This document shows, in pieces, positions 53,579 through 61,827 of a stretch of DNA of 64,000 bases. Position numbers and translations under genes: made by a program. The stretch spans positions 1 to 64,000 of the forward strand of contig JAKLET010000006.1 of the NCBI GenBank assembly GCA_022711595.1. Direction: 5' to 3'. This DNA is from Deltaproteobacteria bacterium (GTDB lineage Bacteria > Desulfobacterota > Syntrophorhabdia > Syntrophorhabdales > Syntrophorhabdaceae). The first letter of the stretch is position 1; each line of letters begins with the position of its first letter. The notes under the pieces were generated by a model. It was given only the letters and a program-made list of their open reading frames with translations, made no database searches and was not told where the DNA came from.

Positions 53579-54025
53579 GTGGATAATATCGTGGAAATCA
53601 TGACTAACCAGGCTCCAGATACGGAAACTACGGTTAAAACGTACGAAGGTTTTTCCCGGAACACTTTCCTGAAATATTTCTTGTTTGTCGTAGCGCTCAA
53701 GGCCATGTTCGGCATTATGATGGTCAGCACGGAAGGGAAACGCACGAATGAGATCTGCATCTTGGCCCTTGCCCTTATTGTCCCCATCTTATTCTACGCC
53801 GTGGCACAACGTCTTCAGAATATCGGGGCGGAGAAAAAATGGTTCTTACTTGTCTTAATTCCCTTGTTAAACCTGCTCCTCTTAATAGGATGCCTGGTCT
53901 GCCCTCAGGGGTACTGGGACACGAAGAAACTGGATTCGACCGCAAAGATTTCGATGGGAGCAATAGCCTGCTCAGTGGGTATCTTGTTGATCATCTGTTT
54001 TGTAATGAGAATAGTCAAAGGCTGA
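53579..54025 (+). CDS. Membrane protein, DUF805-like
   Basis: This 148-aa protein starts with GTG at 53579 or ATG at 53600. It has four hydrophobic helices and the pattern GFSRNTFLKYFLFVV, AQRLQNIGAEKKWFLLVLIP and GCLVCPQGYWD. That resembles DUF805-family inner-membrane proteins, in which the region before the third helix is typically RLHDIGKSGW-like. Function is unknown. Confidence 0.6.
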   Translation: MDNIVEIMTNQAPDTETTVKTYEGFSRNTFLKYFLFVVALKAMFGIMMVSTEGKRTNEICILALALIVPILFYAVAQRLQNIGAEKKWFLLVLIPLLNLLLLIGCLVCPQGYWDTKKLDSTAKISMGAIACSVGILLIICFVMRIVKG

Positions 54026-54031
54026 GATATC

Positions 54032-54499
54032 GTGTTTCACGAAGGATTTAATGATGGACAACAGGAAACCACACCGACGATGCACCAGGCTATCGATAAG
54101 TATTTCTTTCTCAAGAATGCCGACCACAGGATGACCGTTGTGATCGAGCCCGTTATGAAGGAAATATCGAAGGAATTACAGTCCCGCGGGCACGAATCTG
54201 CCATTATCAAAGAATGTCAGACCCTAAGCAAAAGCGGAACACTGCATCATCGCCATATCAGCCTGATCATATTCACCGGGGACAAGAAGCCTGCCTGCAA
54301 TCCCGTGAAGTACCCGGTCATTGCTTTCGTGGCAAACAGCGACAAGAAAATAGTATGGGTCCGCGAAAAGAGAATCGTCTCGAAAGATAATGGGGAACGT
54401 AATGCCGGAGAATATCAGATAGGTGAGATCACGCGGCAACTCGTCGAAAAGCATATCCACAATTTCCTGCGAGAAGCACTGAGAAAAACCGGTTTGTGA
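54032..54499 (+). CDS. Hypothetical protein
   Basis: The 155-aa frame begins with GTG at 54032; an ATG at 54080 (MHQAIDKYFFLKN...) is an alternative. The protein is mixed alpha/beta (HRMTVVIEPVMKEISKELQS, YPVIAFVANSDKKIVWVREK). No family was recognised. Confidence 0.5.
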   Translation: MFHEGFNDGQQETTPTMHQAIDKYFFLKNADHRMTVVIEPVMKEISKELQSRGHESAIIKECQTLSKSGTLHHRHISLIIFTGDKKPACNPVKYPVIAFVANSDKKIVWVREKRIVSKDNGERNAGEYQIGEITRQLVEKHIHNFLREALRKTGL

Positions 54500-54744
54500 G
54501 ACTTTAACCCCGCTCAGCTCGATTCCGTGTGTCCTTGCCGCAGGCAATGGGACTCGCATCTTGAAGGTGAACTACCCCGCCCTTATGGACGAGGCTTCCT
54601 GGTTCAATGTGACGCCTGGCAGCACCACCTCTCCCCGGGCGTGACTTCCTAATACAGGGAAAGAGCTATCGGCTCAAAGAGATAATGCGGCAAAGCAGGG
54701 CATAACATGAATGAAAAGCTACCATATCAGGCTCAGATTATAAC

Positions 54745-54815
54745 GTTGGGGGTGGACTAAAATTGGTGAAAAAAGTGGTCTAGTTTTGGTGACACTTGAC
54801 AGAAATCATCGATTA
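54745..54815 (+). mobile_element. Insertion-sequence end remnant (IS21-like)
   Basis: Two related direct repeats, GTGGACTAAAATTGGTGA and GTGGTCTAGTTTTGGTGA, lie about 24 bp apart. Multiple terminal repeats of this kind mark IS21-family ends. No transposase remains. The surrounding 54500-55258 has only the small features listed here. Confidence 0.45.
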
Positions 54816-54835
54816 TCACCCAGGAGGTATGGGCG

Positions 54836-54967
54836 ATGCATACCACGATCGATTGTCGAACTGGTGGCGATACCATCAGGTTTTCACTCGTTCCAAATGT
54901 GATGAAGAGTCTGGCGATCAGACTACAGAGCGAGAACAGCGCCTTTGATACCGCCCTTCCCTCATGA
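54836..54967 (+). CDS. Small ORF (43 aa)
   Basis: A good AGGAGGT site at 54822-54828 precedes the ATG at 54836. The peptide is MHTTIDCRTGGDTIRFSLVP and continues to a stop at 54967. It directly follows the insertion-sequence remnant; support is limited to the ribosome site. Confidence 0.3.
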   Translation: MHTTIDCRTGGDTIRFSLVPNVMKSLAIRLQSENSAFDTALPS

Positions 54968-55033
54968 TAGCAATTATCCTCAGTTACTAACTTAAGTATG
55001 TTATGGCAGCATTCGATAAAAAAGAACTCACAC

Positions 55034-55131
55034 TTGACAATGAACCGGCAATACCTAGATTAATGATAAACGCCTAGGCAGCTGGCGAGCACTGCTTGGC
55101 TCCCTCCGGATGACGGTCCGGAGGGTTTTTT
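55034..55131 (+). ncRNA. Small RNA candidate with promoter and terminator
   Basis: TTGACA (55034-55039) and TAGATT (55056-55061) form a plausible promoter with a 16-bp spacer. A strong terminator follows: CCCTCCGG (55102-55109), loop, CCGGAGGG (55118-55125), then six T. Between them is an imperfect stem around 55071-55100. No ORF is present. The product would be about 65 nt. Confidence 0.4.
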
Positions 55132-55258
55132 GATTCTGCAACATGCCTCGGAAGAATGAACCAGACTTAGATCTCTCATTGTTACCTGCATACCTTCCTT
55201 GAACCCTACAAGCGCTATTACTGGGCACGCCTAGCTTTGCCTAAACTCGTCGTTGTTC

Positions 55259-56110
55259 CTACTTCCCCACCGACCTGCGCGCCGTTTCCGCCATTTCGAG
55301 TACGTCTTCCCCGTTATAATCCTTCAGGAGGCCCTGCGCCTTGAGCATCTCGAGGTACTTCTCGAAATGACGCTCCAGGCTCCCGGGGGCCTCGGGTGAT
55401 CCCTCCGTATTCGACCCTGCAAGTTCTACCGCCCTGGACACGTTGAAGATTTTTTCCCTCAGCGACGCGTAGACGAGAACGATTGAGGACGCGGCGTATA
55501 CCATATCCGACGTCTTTCCGGCATCGTGGAGAAAGTCTCCGATCCACCTCGGCAGTTCCCATCCCTGCATGCTCCTGTCCTGTACTGACCGCCTGACTAT
55601 CCTCTCAGCGATGGCATCTATCGTCTCGGGTACGGGATCAAGGAATAGGATCTCCGCGATATCGATGGCGACGTCAACGTCATCCAGCCAGGTGAAAATC
55701 GTGAAATAGGGATGAGAGCTGTCCCGGGACGTGAAGAGCCTCTGCATATATGTTGAGCTCAGGTACTCGACTCCGTCACCCTTCCTCACCGCTCTCAACT
55801 TCGCAAGGATGAGGTCCTCACCCAGGGGGTGGTCGATATGTGCGTACGGTCCGGCAAGAGCCTTTGCCAGGGCACTGATGTACTCCCGTCCCGGCCGTGC
55901 GTAGAGACCGTAGCGCATCCTTCTGGCGATGGCGAGGCAAGTGTGCGGAGATACCGCCCTGCCCGTGATCCCGAAAGCCTTGACCAGGCGCTTTCCCATG
56001 TCGTAGTAGGTGATGGGCCAGTCGCCCTTTTCGGACTGGAACAGGCCGTAGACCCGCTGCATCCTCAGGACGTCGTACCGGTTCCTCGCCGGCCTTCCCC
56101 GCTTCGTCAT
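55259..56110 (-). CDS. Hypothetical protein divergent from an AAA+ ATPase
   Basis: The start is taken at the ATG at 56110 (MTKRGRPARNRYDVL); an ATG at 56125 is possible. The 283-aa protein begins with an AT-hook-like KRGRPARNR and a helix-turn-helix-like region (ISPHTCLAIARRMRYGLYAR is the approximate position). Then follow a mixed domain with YLSSTYMQRLFTSRDSSHPY and RSVQDRSMQGWELPRWIGD, and a helical C-terminus. No family was recognised. A truncated copy lies at 58494-58765. Confidence 0.55.
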   Translation of the reverse strand: MTKRGRPARNRYDVLRMQRVYGLFQSEKGDWPITYYDMGKRLVKAFGITGRAVSPHTCLAIARRMRYGLYARPGREYISALAKALAGPYAHIDHPLGEDLILAKLRAVRKGDGVEYLSSTYMQRLFTSRDSSHPYFTIFTWLDDVDVAIDIAEILFLDPVPETIDAIAERIVRRSVQDRSMQGWELPRWIGDFLHDAGKTSDMVYAASSIVLVYASLREKIFNVSRAVELAGSNTEGSPEAPGSLERHFEKYLEMLKAQGLLKDYNGEDVLEMAETARRSVGK

Positions 56111-56152
56111 ACCGCCCTCCTTCATTGTCTATTACCGTTAATGTAATATATT

Positions 56153-56205
56153 GGTCATTATAAGCATAGTTGACTATGCACAAGTGAATACTATAGTATA
56201 TGACC
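56153..56205. promoter_or_regulatory. Nested palindromes between divergent genes
   Basis: Three dyads lie inside one another or side by side. GGTCAT (56153) pairs with ATGACC (56200). GCATAGT-TG-ACTATGC occupies 56164-56179. ATACTATAGTAT (56188-56199) is a perfect palindrome. They sit in the AT-rich 150-bp gap between the divergent genes and are probably operators. Confidence 0.65.
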
Positions 56206-56257
56206 GTAATTATAGATAATCAAGCATATTGTTGAGGATGCAAGGGAGGAGGCGGTC

Positions 56258-58051
56258 ATGGGGAGAGATACGTCCATGTTTTCGAAGGGTGACCTGATGA
56301 CGTTGTGGATGGTGGCGAACACCGCCGACACAGCGAACATGACCCCCGGGGAGAAAGAGGAAGCACAGGAGCGGGGAAAGGCCGACAGGACCTTCATGAA
56401 GGACACCCTCATGCCCGACGAGAGCGTGAACGTCGCCGGCCTCCTCGAGTACATCCGGGGGGAGTTCAGTTCCCTCAAGAGCACCTTCGACCGGGTGAGG
56501 TTCGTGGACACGGCCATCGCTGCGGACGTGGCCAGCGTCTCCTACCAGGAGGGGGACTTCCCCGTCGCATTCCTGAAGCTCCTGTCCTGCTTTGGCCGCA
56601 CCCCTCGTCAGATGGCGCAGAGCCTGGAGATGTACTTTGCCGCCATCGGGATCCTCAGGGCCGACCTTGCGGACAGGAAGCGCCAGCGCAGGGTCGCCGA
56701 GAAGGAGGAGGATATCACGGGCCCCTTTGGTCCCGCCGAACTCCAGTACCTCCGGAACATCCTCGATACTCTCGGCACGAAGGGGCGCCGCCTCGATAAG
56801 GAGCGCAGGGACAGGCAGGAGGGAAGCCCCGCTTGGGACGTGCGCGACCCCGTGGACAATGACGTGGACCTCTCCGAGGTTCTGCCCCTCCTTAAATGGG
56901 AGTTCAGGTCCTTCGGGACCATGGAGGAGAGGCGGCGCTTCGTTGCGGCCGCGATGCGCTTCTCCGACATCATGCCCGGGAAGAAGGGCTACTGGGAAGA
57001 AGCGAGGAAGCTCCTTATCATGTACGCGAAGCTCCTTGTCTATTTCGGCCAAGCGGGGCAGGACGTGGCGCAGGGGATCAGGACCCTCGCCTCCTCCGTA
57101 GGCAGCGACGGGCAGAAAGAGGCGACCCTCTTCGAGACCGTCACTGCCCTTCCGTACGGTGTCGCCCGGGAACAGAACCTCGATGTTCGATCCGTCATGG
57201 AGATCCTCGACAGGAGGCTCTACGGCATGGAGGGGGTCAAGGAACAGATCCGGCTCGAGGTGGTCCTTGCCGGATATGCACAAGGTTCCGCCACACCCGC
57301 TCCCTTCCTCCTCGCCGGTCCCCCGGGGACGGGGAAGACCTCCATCGCCGGGGCGCTCGCCGAGGCCCTGGGCCTTCCCTTCTTCAAAGTAAGCTTCTCG
57401 GGGAACGCGGACATCATTACACTCAAGGGAAGTAACCTCGGGTGGCTGGGCGCGGTGCCCGGGGCTTTTACCAGGATCCTTATGCAGGCGGGGTGTTTGA
57501 ACCCCGTCATCCTCCTCGATGAGGTGGACAAGACGGGCAGATATAGCTCAAGCGGGGACGTCGTTACCGTCCTCACCGAGATCCTCGACACCGGCCAGTC
57601 CATGCGGTTCTCCGACCAGTTCCTGGCGGGCATCCCCGTCGATCTGTCGAAGGCCTTCTTCGTCGCGACGGCGAACGACATCACCCTTGTTCCCCAGTTC
57701 CTCCTCGACCGGTGCAGGGTCATCGAGGTTCCCCTCTACGGGGAGGAGGACAGGCGCGTCATCATCAGGGACTACATGGCACAACAGGTGAGGACCCAGA
57801 GGAAGCTCCCCTTCGCCATCGAGGTGAGCGACGGGGTGGCGGCACGGATCGCCGCGGAAACGGACTCGTTGCGGGTGGCCAAGGAGATGCTCACCGTCCT
57901 TCTGGCACGGGAGCTGGAAGGGATGGCAGGGACACCGGACAGGGTGGTCCTCAACAGGTGGGACCCGAAGGTGGCGGACAGGTTCCTGCGAAAGGGCAAC
58001 AGGGCAAGGACGATCGGGTTCGGGGTGCCTTCGACGCCGGTGGCTGTGTAG
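56258..58051 (+). CDS. Lon-like AAA+ ATPase without protease domain
   Basis: The ATG at 56258 has GGAGGCGG upstream. The 597-aa protein has a large helical N-terminal region (about 1-300) and then an AAA+ module like that of Lon. YGMEGVKEQIRLEVVLAGYA, the Walker A GPPGTGKTS (about residue 353), the Walker B VILLDEVDK, sensor 1 FVATANDI and the arginine finger region LLDRCRVIEV are all visible. No Ser-Lys protease domain follows. It may unfold or remodel a partner, perhaps the product of the divergent gene, or support a mobile element. Confidence 0.85.
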   Translation: MGRDTSMFSKGDLMTLWMVANTADTANMTPGEKEEAQERGKADRTFMKDTLMPDESVNVAGLLEYIRGEFSSLKSTFDRVRFVDTAIAADVASVSYQEGDFPVAFLKLLSCFGRTPRQMAQSLEMYFAAIGILRADLADRKRQRRVAEKEEDITGPFGPAELQYLRNILDTLGTKGRRLDKERRDRQEGSPAWDVRDPVDNDVDLSEVLPLLKWEFRSFGTMEERRRFVAAAMRFSDIMPGKKGYWEEARKLLIMYAKLLVYFGQAGQDVAQGIRTLASSVGSDGQKEATLFETVTALPYGVAREQNLDVRSVMEILDRRLYGMEGVKEQIRLEVVLAGYAQGSATPAPFLLAGPPGTGKTSIAGALAEALGLPFFKVSFSGNADIITLKGSNLGWLGAVPGAFTRILMQAGCLNPVILLDEVDKTGRYSSSGDVVTVLTEILDTGQSMRFSDQFLAGIPVDLSKAFFVATANDITLVPQFLLDRCRVIEVPLYGEEDRRVIIRDYMAQQVRTQRKLPFAIEVSDGVAARIAAETDSLRVAKEMLTVLLARELEGMAGTPDRVVLNRWDPKVADRFLRKGNRARTIGFGVPSTPVAV

Positions 58052-58082
58052 AACGCTGGCGGAAGATTGATCAAGCAAACGA

Positions 58083-58493
58083 TGTTACCCTGCACACTAT
58101 CCTCACCAATACCCCTTTCTTTTTCTCACGATCGTTAGTATAAAGAGATCACTGTAGCAAATTAGGGTGGACAGAATAAGAGGGCAAGCGGGGGGATCAC
58201 CACGGACATGGACCGATACTCTCACGGTTGCCCGGTACAAGGGATGCAACTGCCTCTCTGGTACTAGATACCGTGATGAACGTAAAGGGATTATTCACGC
58301 TCGGCAGGCTCTACCCGTGGCCGAGGCTAGGGAGAAATACACGGTGGTCTCGGCGGAACACGTCAGGATGGCATCGACGGAGATATTCTAAAGACCATGA
58401 CCGGAAGGAACGGCGACACCCCTCTGGTCAGCTGATTATGCAATGGTCGCAATAGCGCGAGAATGAATGTTTGGAATAATGTGCGAGGCAACA
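58083..58493 (-). mobile_element. Internally deleted copy of the 60925-63846 transposon
   Basis: One end (TGTTACCCTGCACACTATCC at 58083) and the other (reverse complement TGTTGCCTCGCACATTATTC ending at 58493) match the terminal repeats of the complete transposon. Inside, the start of the zinc-finger gene is joined to the last codons of the ATPase gene (TVVSAEHVRMASTEIF, near 58345-58391). Everything between is deleted. The flanks (AACGA and GTCCC) show no target duplication. Confidence 0.8.
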
Positions 58494-58765
58494 GTCCCCG
58501 ATCCATCGGGCAGCTCCCATCCATGCATGCTCCTGTCCCGGACCGACCGGCGGACTATCCTCTCAGCGACGGCATCAATGACCTCCGGGGAAGGGTCGAT
58601 GCCCAGCATCTCCGCGACGTCGACGTCGACGTCATCCAGCCAGCTGAAGATAGTGAAATAGGGATGAGCAGTGTCCCCGGACGTGAAGAGCCGCTCCATG
58701 TACCTCCAGCTCAGGTATTCAGCGCCCTCACCCTTCCTCACCGCCTCCTTGGTGAGGAAGGGTGT
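58494..58765 (-). pseudogene. Truncated copy of the 55259-type gene
   Basis: The reverse strand reads KGEGAEYLSWRYMERLFTSG, HPYFTIFSWLDDVDVDVAEM and RRSVRDRSMHGWELPDGS, close to residues about 110-185 of the protein at 55259. It is cut at one side by the transposon remnant and at the other side fades near 58765. The 58766-58871 stretch shows nothing. Confidence 0.7.
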
Positions 58766-58871
58766 ACCCGGACGTGACAACGGCCCGGGGCCGGAAAGAT
58801 GTGTCACACGGGTTGGTATGCTGTATTGTATGACAGGTGTCCCACAGGGTCTATGAGGTGAATGGGACAGG

Positions 58872-59510
58872 TTACCACGATCCCGGCTTATGCAGTGACC
58901 TGCCATCGGGGGTTATGAACGGATTCGGAAACTGGCAGGCTTGATATCGGTCAACGCCTATTGTAAAAGAATCTGTCGCAATTTTTGCAAGCTCAGTATT
59001 TTTCCGCCTGAAGGGAAACGCGCAGTACACCCGTTTTTCGGGAAATAAGTTGAATGCCGTTCTAATGGCCGGTATGATGTCTGTGTCTCCCGTCACCAAA
59101 ACGATGCTGTCGCATTGATCTAGAACGAACAATTCGAGCAGTTTCACCGAGATCGCGACGTCTGTTTCCTTTTCTTCATAATGTTTCACGAGGCTTTTAC
59201 AACCATTGCAGTATACATCCTTTGCCTTGAATCTTCCCATTTCCACTTTTACGCCTGTAGCTTTCAGGCATTCGATGAAAAGCTCATGCCGCGCGATTAT
59301 CTCCGGGTCCTTATTCTGGCGATGAAAGGCAAATGCGGAGAAATAGTAAATCTCTTCAAGCGTGGCTCGGGGGGTTAAAGAAGGAATATACATCCGGCAA
59401 AGCTTATGGATGTTGAGCCATTTGACGTTACGTTGTTTGTGACGCCAGCAGGCATCATTCAGCGAATGATACAGGTTAAACCCATCTATGAGGAATGTGG
59501 TCCTGTTCAT
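58872..59510 (-). CDS. NYN-domain (LabA-like) ribonuclease
   Basis: The start is set at MNRTTFLIDG (59510); a start at 59522, directly after the upstream terminator, is also possible. The 212-aa protein has the PIN-like NYN motifs FLIDGFNLYHSL, KETDVAISVKLLEL and SIVLVTGDTDIIPAI with four acidic metal ligands. A CNGCKSL pair may be structural. NYN proteins cut RNA and are found in defence and regulatory settings. It lies downstream of a leader with a terminator, so it may be controlled by attenuation. Confidence 0.85.
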   Translation of the reverse strand: MNRTTFLIDGFNLYHSLNDACWRHKQRNVKWLNIHKLCRMYIPSLTPRATLEEIYYFSAFAFHRQNKDPEIIARHELFIECLKATGVKVEMGRFKAKDVYCNGCKSLVKHYEEKETDVAISVKLLELFVLDQCDSIVLVTGDTDIIPAIRTAFNLFPEKRVYCAFPFRRKNTELAKIATDSFTIGVDRYQACQFPNPFITPDGRSLHKPGSW

Positions 59511-59527
59511 TATCGGGGGCATTAAAC

Positions 59528-59624
59528 AAAAAAGCCCTTTGAGCCGTAACCCAAAGGGGGCCAGGTAACTTTCGCCGCCTGGGGATGAATTAACTTATTA
59601 TAAACCGCTCGATAATAATGTCAA
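59528..59624 (-). promoter_or_regulatory. Promoter and attenuator-like leader before the NYN gene
   Basis: On the minus strand, TTGACA (59624-59619) and TATAAT (59602-59597) have a 16-bp spacer. The RNA, from about 59590, folds into a hairpin closed by CCAGG/CCTGG with a GAAA loop. Then a terminator follows: CCCTTTG (59558-59552), loop, CAAAGGG (59541-59535) and six U (59533-59528). The coding start is directly after the U-run. No known riboswitch class was recognised. Confidence 0.65.
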
Positions 59625-59648
59625 GCATTTTCAATTGCACTCCTGACA

Positions 59649-60206
59649 TCATGCCGCCAGGTAACGGTAGACCGACTCCCGGGAGATGCCAAATTTCTTC
59701 GCCAAGGCGGTCCGGGATACGCCAGGGATGGCCAGGGCCCGCAGTTCCTCGGCCTGGAGGGGAGTCAACACGCGCTTGCGACCTTTGTAGACGCCCTTTT
59801 TCTTCGCCTTCTCGATGCCTTCGCGCTGACGTTCTCTGATAATTGCTCTTTCAAATTCGGCAAACGCTCCCATCATGCTCAGGAGGAGACGGGACATCGG
59901 GGAATCATCGCCGGAAAACGTCAGCGTCTCCTTGACAAACTGAATCCTCACACCCCTAGACGTGAGGTCGTTCACCAGGCGCCGGAGATCGTCGAGGTTG
60001 CGAGCCAGGCGGTCGATGGAGTGGACAATGATCGTGTCCCCCTCCCTGGCATACCCGAGGAGTTCCTGCAGCTGGGGACGGTCCCCAGCGTTTTTGCCGC
60101 TGGCCTTGTCGGCGAAGACACGGTCCAGTTCAATACCGTCGAGCTGACGGTCGGTGTTTTGATCGACTGAGGATACTCTGACGTAGCCTATGCGTTGTCC
60201 CTTCAC
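59649..60206 (-). CDS. Serine recombinase (resolvase/invertase family, paralog of the 15214 gene)
   Basis: The 185-aa protein has the catalytic Ser region (GYVRVSSVDQNTDRQL), HSIDRLARNLDDLRRLV, GAFAEFERAIIRERQ and a C-terminal helix-turn-helix (RTALAKKFGISRESVYRYLA). It shares most of its length with the recombinase at 15214, including FSGDDSPMS. It is next to parA/RHH genes and may resolve multimers of this second plasmid-like region. Confidence 0.92.
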   Translation of the reverse strand: MKGQRIGYVRVSSVDQNTDRQLDGIELDRVFADKASGKNAGDRPQLQELLGYAREGDTIIVHSIDRLARNLDDLRRLVNDLTSRGVRIQFVKETLTFSGDDSPMSRLLLSMMGAFAEFERAIIRERQREGIEKAKKKGVYKGRKRVLTPLQAEELRALAIPGVSRTALAKKFGISRESVYRYLAA

Positions 60207-60243
60207 TGTCGCTCTCCTGGTGTGGTGTATATGTTTAATACTG

Positions 60244-60477
60244 CTATTCTTCCGCTATCTTCATCTTGCACAATGCCGAGACCGACACTCCCAGCTTCCT
60301 TGCCCTGGCATCGAGGCGCGCTTTCTCAGTGGGTGTCATGTAGATGGTCACCTTTACGAGTCTTTCCTCTACAGGCTTCTTCGGACGCCCGCCCGGGTTC
60401 TTCATGTGCACACCCTGGCTCTCAACTGCATGCTCATCCACACCGTTCCCGATGGTCGGGGCTTTAAACCTGCCCAT
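60244..60477 (-). CDS. Ribbon-helix-helix partition partner (ParG/CopG-like)
   Basis: AAGGAGG precedes the ATG at 60477. The 77-aa protein has a flexible N-terminus, a GRPKKPVEERLVKVTIYM strand and a ribbon-helix-helix (TEKARLDARARKLGVSVSAL). Its start overlaps the end of parA, as for parA-parG or parA-omega type partition operons. It would bind the centromere and repress the operon. Confidence 0.75.
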   Translation of the reverse strand: MGRFKAPTIGNGVDEHAVESQGVHMKNPGGRPKKPVEERLVKVTIYMTPTEKARLDARARKLGVSVSALCKMKIAEE

Positions 60478-60924
60478 GCCTTACCTCCTTGAGGAGTTTA
60501 TGGATCTCTTTCGCGAGTGCCATGATCTCCTCTGCTGCCCTGGAATTCCTGTTGTACTCGATTACAGACATGCCGGCGCCGTACGCATCCTGGAAGTCTG
60601 CCCGCAATCTCACGACGGTATGTAACAGTTTAAAACCGTCCATCACGCTGACGTACTCGGCGAGGTCCGTGAGCTTGGAGATACTCGCCGGGAAGGAGCC
60701 GTTGTTAAGCACATACCCTGTTTTCCCAACCGCCTTCAGGACGGACATTGCCCTTGTCAGTGCGTAGACCTCCACCTGGGAGGGACGGGTGGGGATGATG
60801 ACTAGGTCCGATACGGACATTGCCGACCTATTGAAGTCGCTGTCGATGCCTCCACAGTCCACGAGGAGGAGGGACTTGGGGTTATCCCGATATGGGGCGG
60901 TCACGTTCGGGATCTGCTTGACGG
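60464..60924 (-). pseudogene. parA: 3' part of interrupted parA
   Basis: The reverse strand reads KQIPNVTAPYRDNPKSLLLV then DCGG, followed by SVSDLVIIPTRPSQVEVYAL and the C-terminal helices of a ParA-type ATPase. The Walker A half is missing because a transposon sits at 60925-63846. Removing the transposon and one GACGG copy joins this part in frame to the coding sequence at 63847-64000. Confidence 0.85.
60920..60924. repeat. Target site duplication (left copy)
   Basis: GACGG at 60920-60924 is repeated at 63847-63851, immediately outside the terminal repeats of the transposon. Confidence 0.85.
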
Positions 60925-60987
60925 TGTTGCCTCGCACATTATTCCAACCAGTCATTCTCACACTATTTTGACCATCGCACAATTAAC

Positions 60988-61017
60988 TGACCGGAGGGGT
61001 TTGCCCCTCTCCGGTCA
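60988..61017 (-). terminator. Hairpin after the transposon ATPase gene
   Basis: TGACCGGAGGGG (60988-60999) pairs with CCCC plus CCGGTCA (61004-61017) with a two-base bulge. It follows the ATPase stop on the minus strand and may end the transposon transcript. Confidence 0.55.
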
Positions 61018-61032
61018 CGCATTTCTTTTTAG

Positions 61033-61827
61033 TTAAAATATCTCCGTCGACGCCATCCTGACGTGTTCCGCCGAGACAACCGTACATTTCTCCCGGGCGG
61101 CGGCTACAAGCGAACCCTTCGCAAGGAGGTTGGCCCTCCTTAAGAGCCCTCCCGACCCCTGGTGTATGGCGAGGACTGCCTCGTCGGAGAAGAGCTGTTC
61201 CTTTATTCCCGCGATCCCCAGGTGATGCTTGAGATACCCGGCCATGTCCTTTCGCCTCAGGCCCTCAAGGTGGCTCCTGCCGATGATCCTCGATGCCAGC
61301 GGCCTCGATGTGATGTACATGAGCTTGTCGAGGAGGTTGTTCTGCCCTGCCAGGATAATAGGAAGGACCGGCTTCGAGTCCATCTCGAACTGGCCCAGGG
61401 TATGGAGCTGGGCAAACACCTCGATGCGCAGGAGGCTCGCCTCGTCGATGATGAGGACAGGCACCTGCCTTCTTTTTGCTATCTCCGCCACCGTCTCCCG
61501 TATCGTGTGCATGAGCCTCGTCAGGGACGTACTGTTCCAGTTGATGTCGAGGGCAATACATATCTGTTTGAAGACCTCGATGACGCTGCCCGTTGACGCT
61601 ATGACGGGGATGACGTGGTACTGGGAGGGATGGAGCCCTCCTGACGCGTAGCGCAGGGCCGTAGATTTACCCGATCCCACATCCCCGGTGATGACCGATA
61701 TGGCGCCCAGGCTCACGGCATAGAGGAACCGTTCCTTCACCCCCTCGAGAGCGGCGCTGTGGTAGAGTTCGTCGAGCTTGATGTCCGGCGAGAAAGGCTC
61801 TTTCGTAAACCCGAAGAAGTGTCTCAT
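61033..61827 (-). CDS. Transposon AAA+ ATPase (ExeA/TniB-like)
   Basis: The 264-aa protein starts MRHFFGFTKEPFSPDIKLDE, the common beginning of ExeA-type ATPases linked to transposases. It has Walker A GDVGSGKST, Walker B VLIIDEASLL and the sensor region LAGQNNLLDKL, with a winged-helix-like C-terminus (GGLLRRANLLAKGSLVAA). It probably selects target DNA and activates the transposase, as TniB or MuB do. Its start overlaps the stop of the transposase gene by ATGA. Confidence 0.85.
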   Translation of the reverse strand: MRHFFGFTKEPFSPDIKLDELYHSAALEGVKERFLYAVSLGAISVITGDVGSGKSTALRYASGGLHPSQYHVIPVIASTGSVIEVFKQICIALDINWNSTSLTRLMHTIRETVAEIAKRRQVPVLIIDEASLLRIEVFAQLHTLGQFEMDSKPVLPIILAGQNNLLDKLMYITSRPLASRIIGRSHLEGLRRKDMAGYLKHHLGIAGIKEQLFSDEAVLAIHQGSGGLLRRANLLAKGSLVAAAREKCTVVSAEHVRMASTEIF

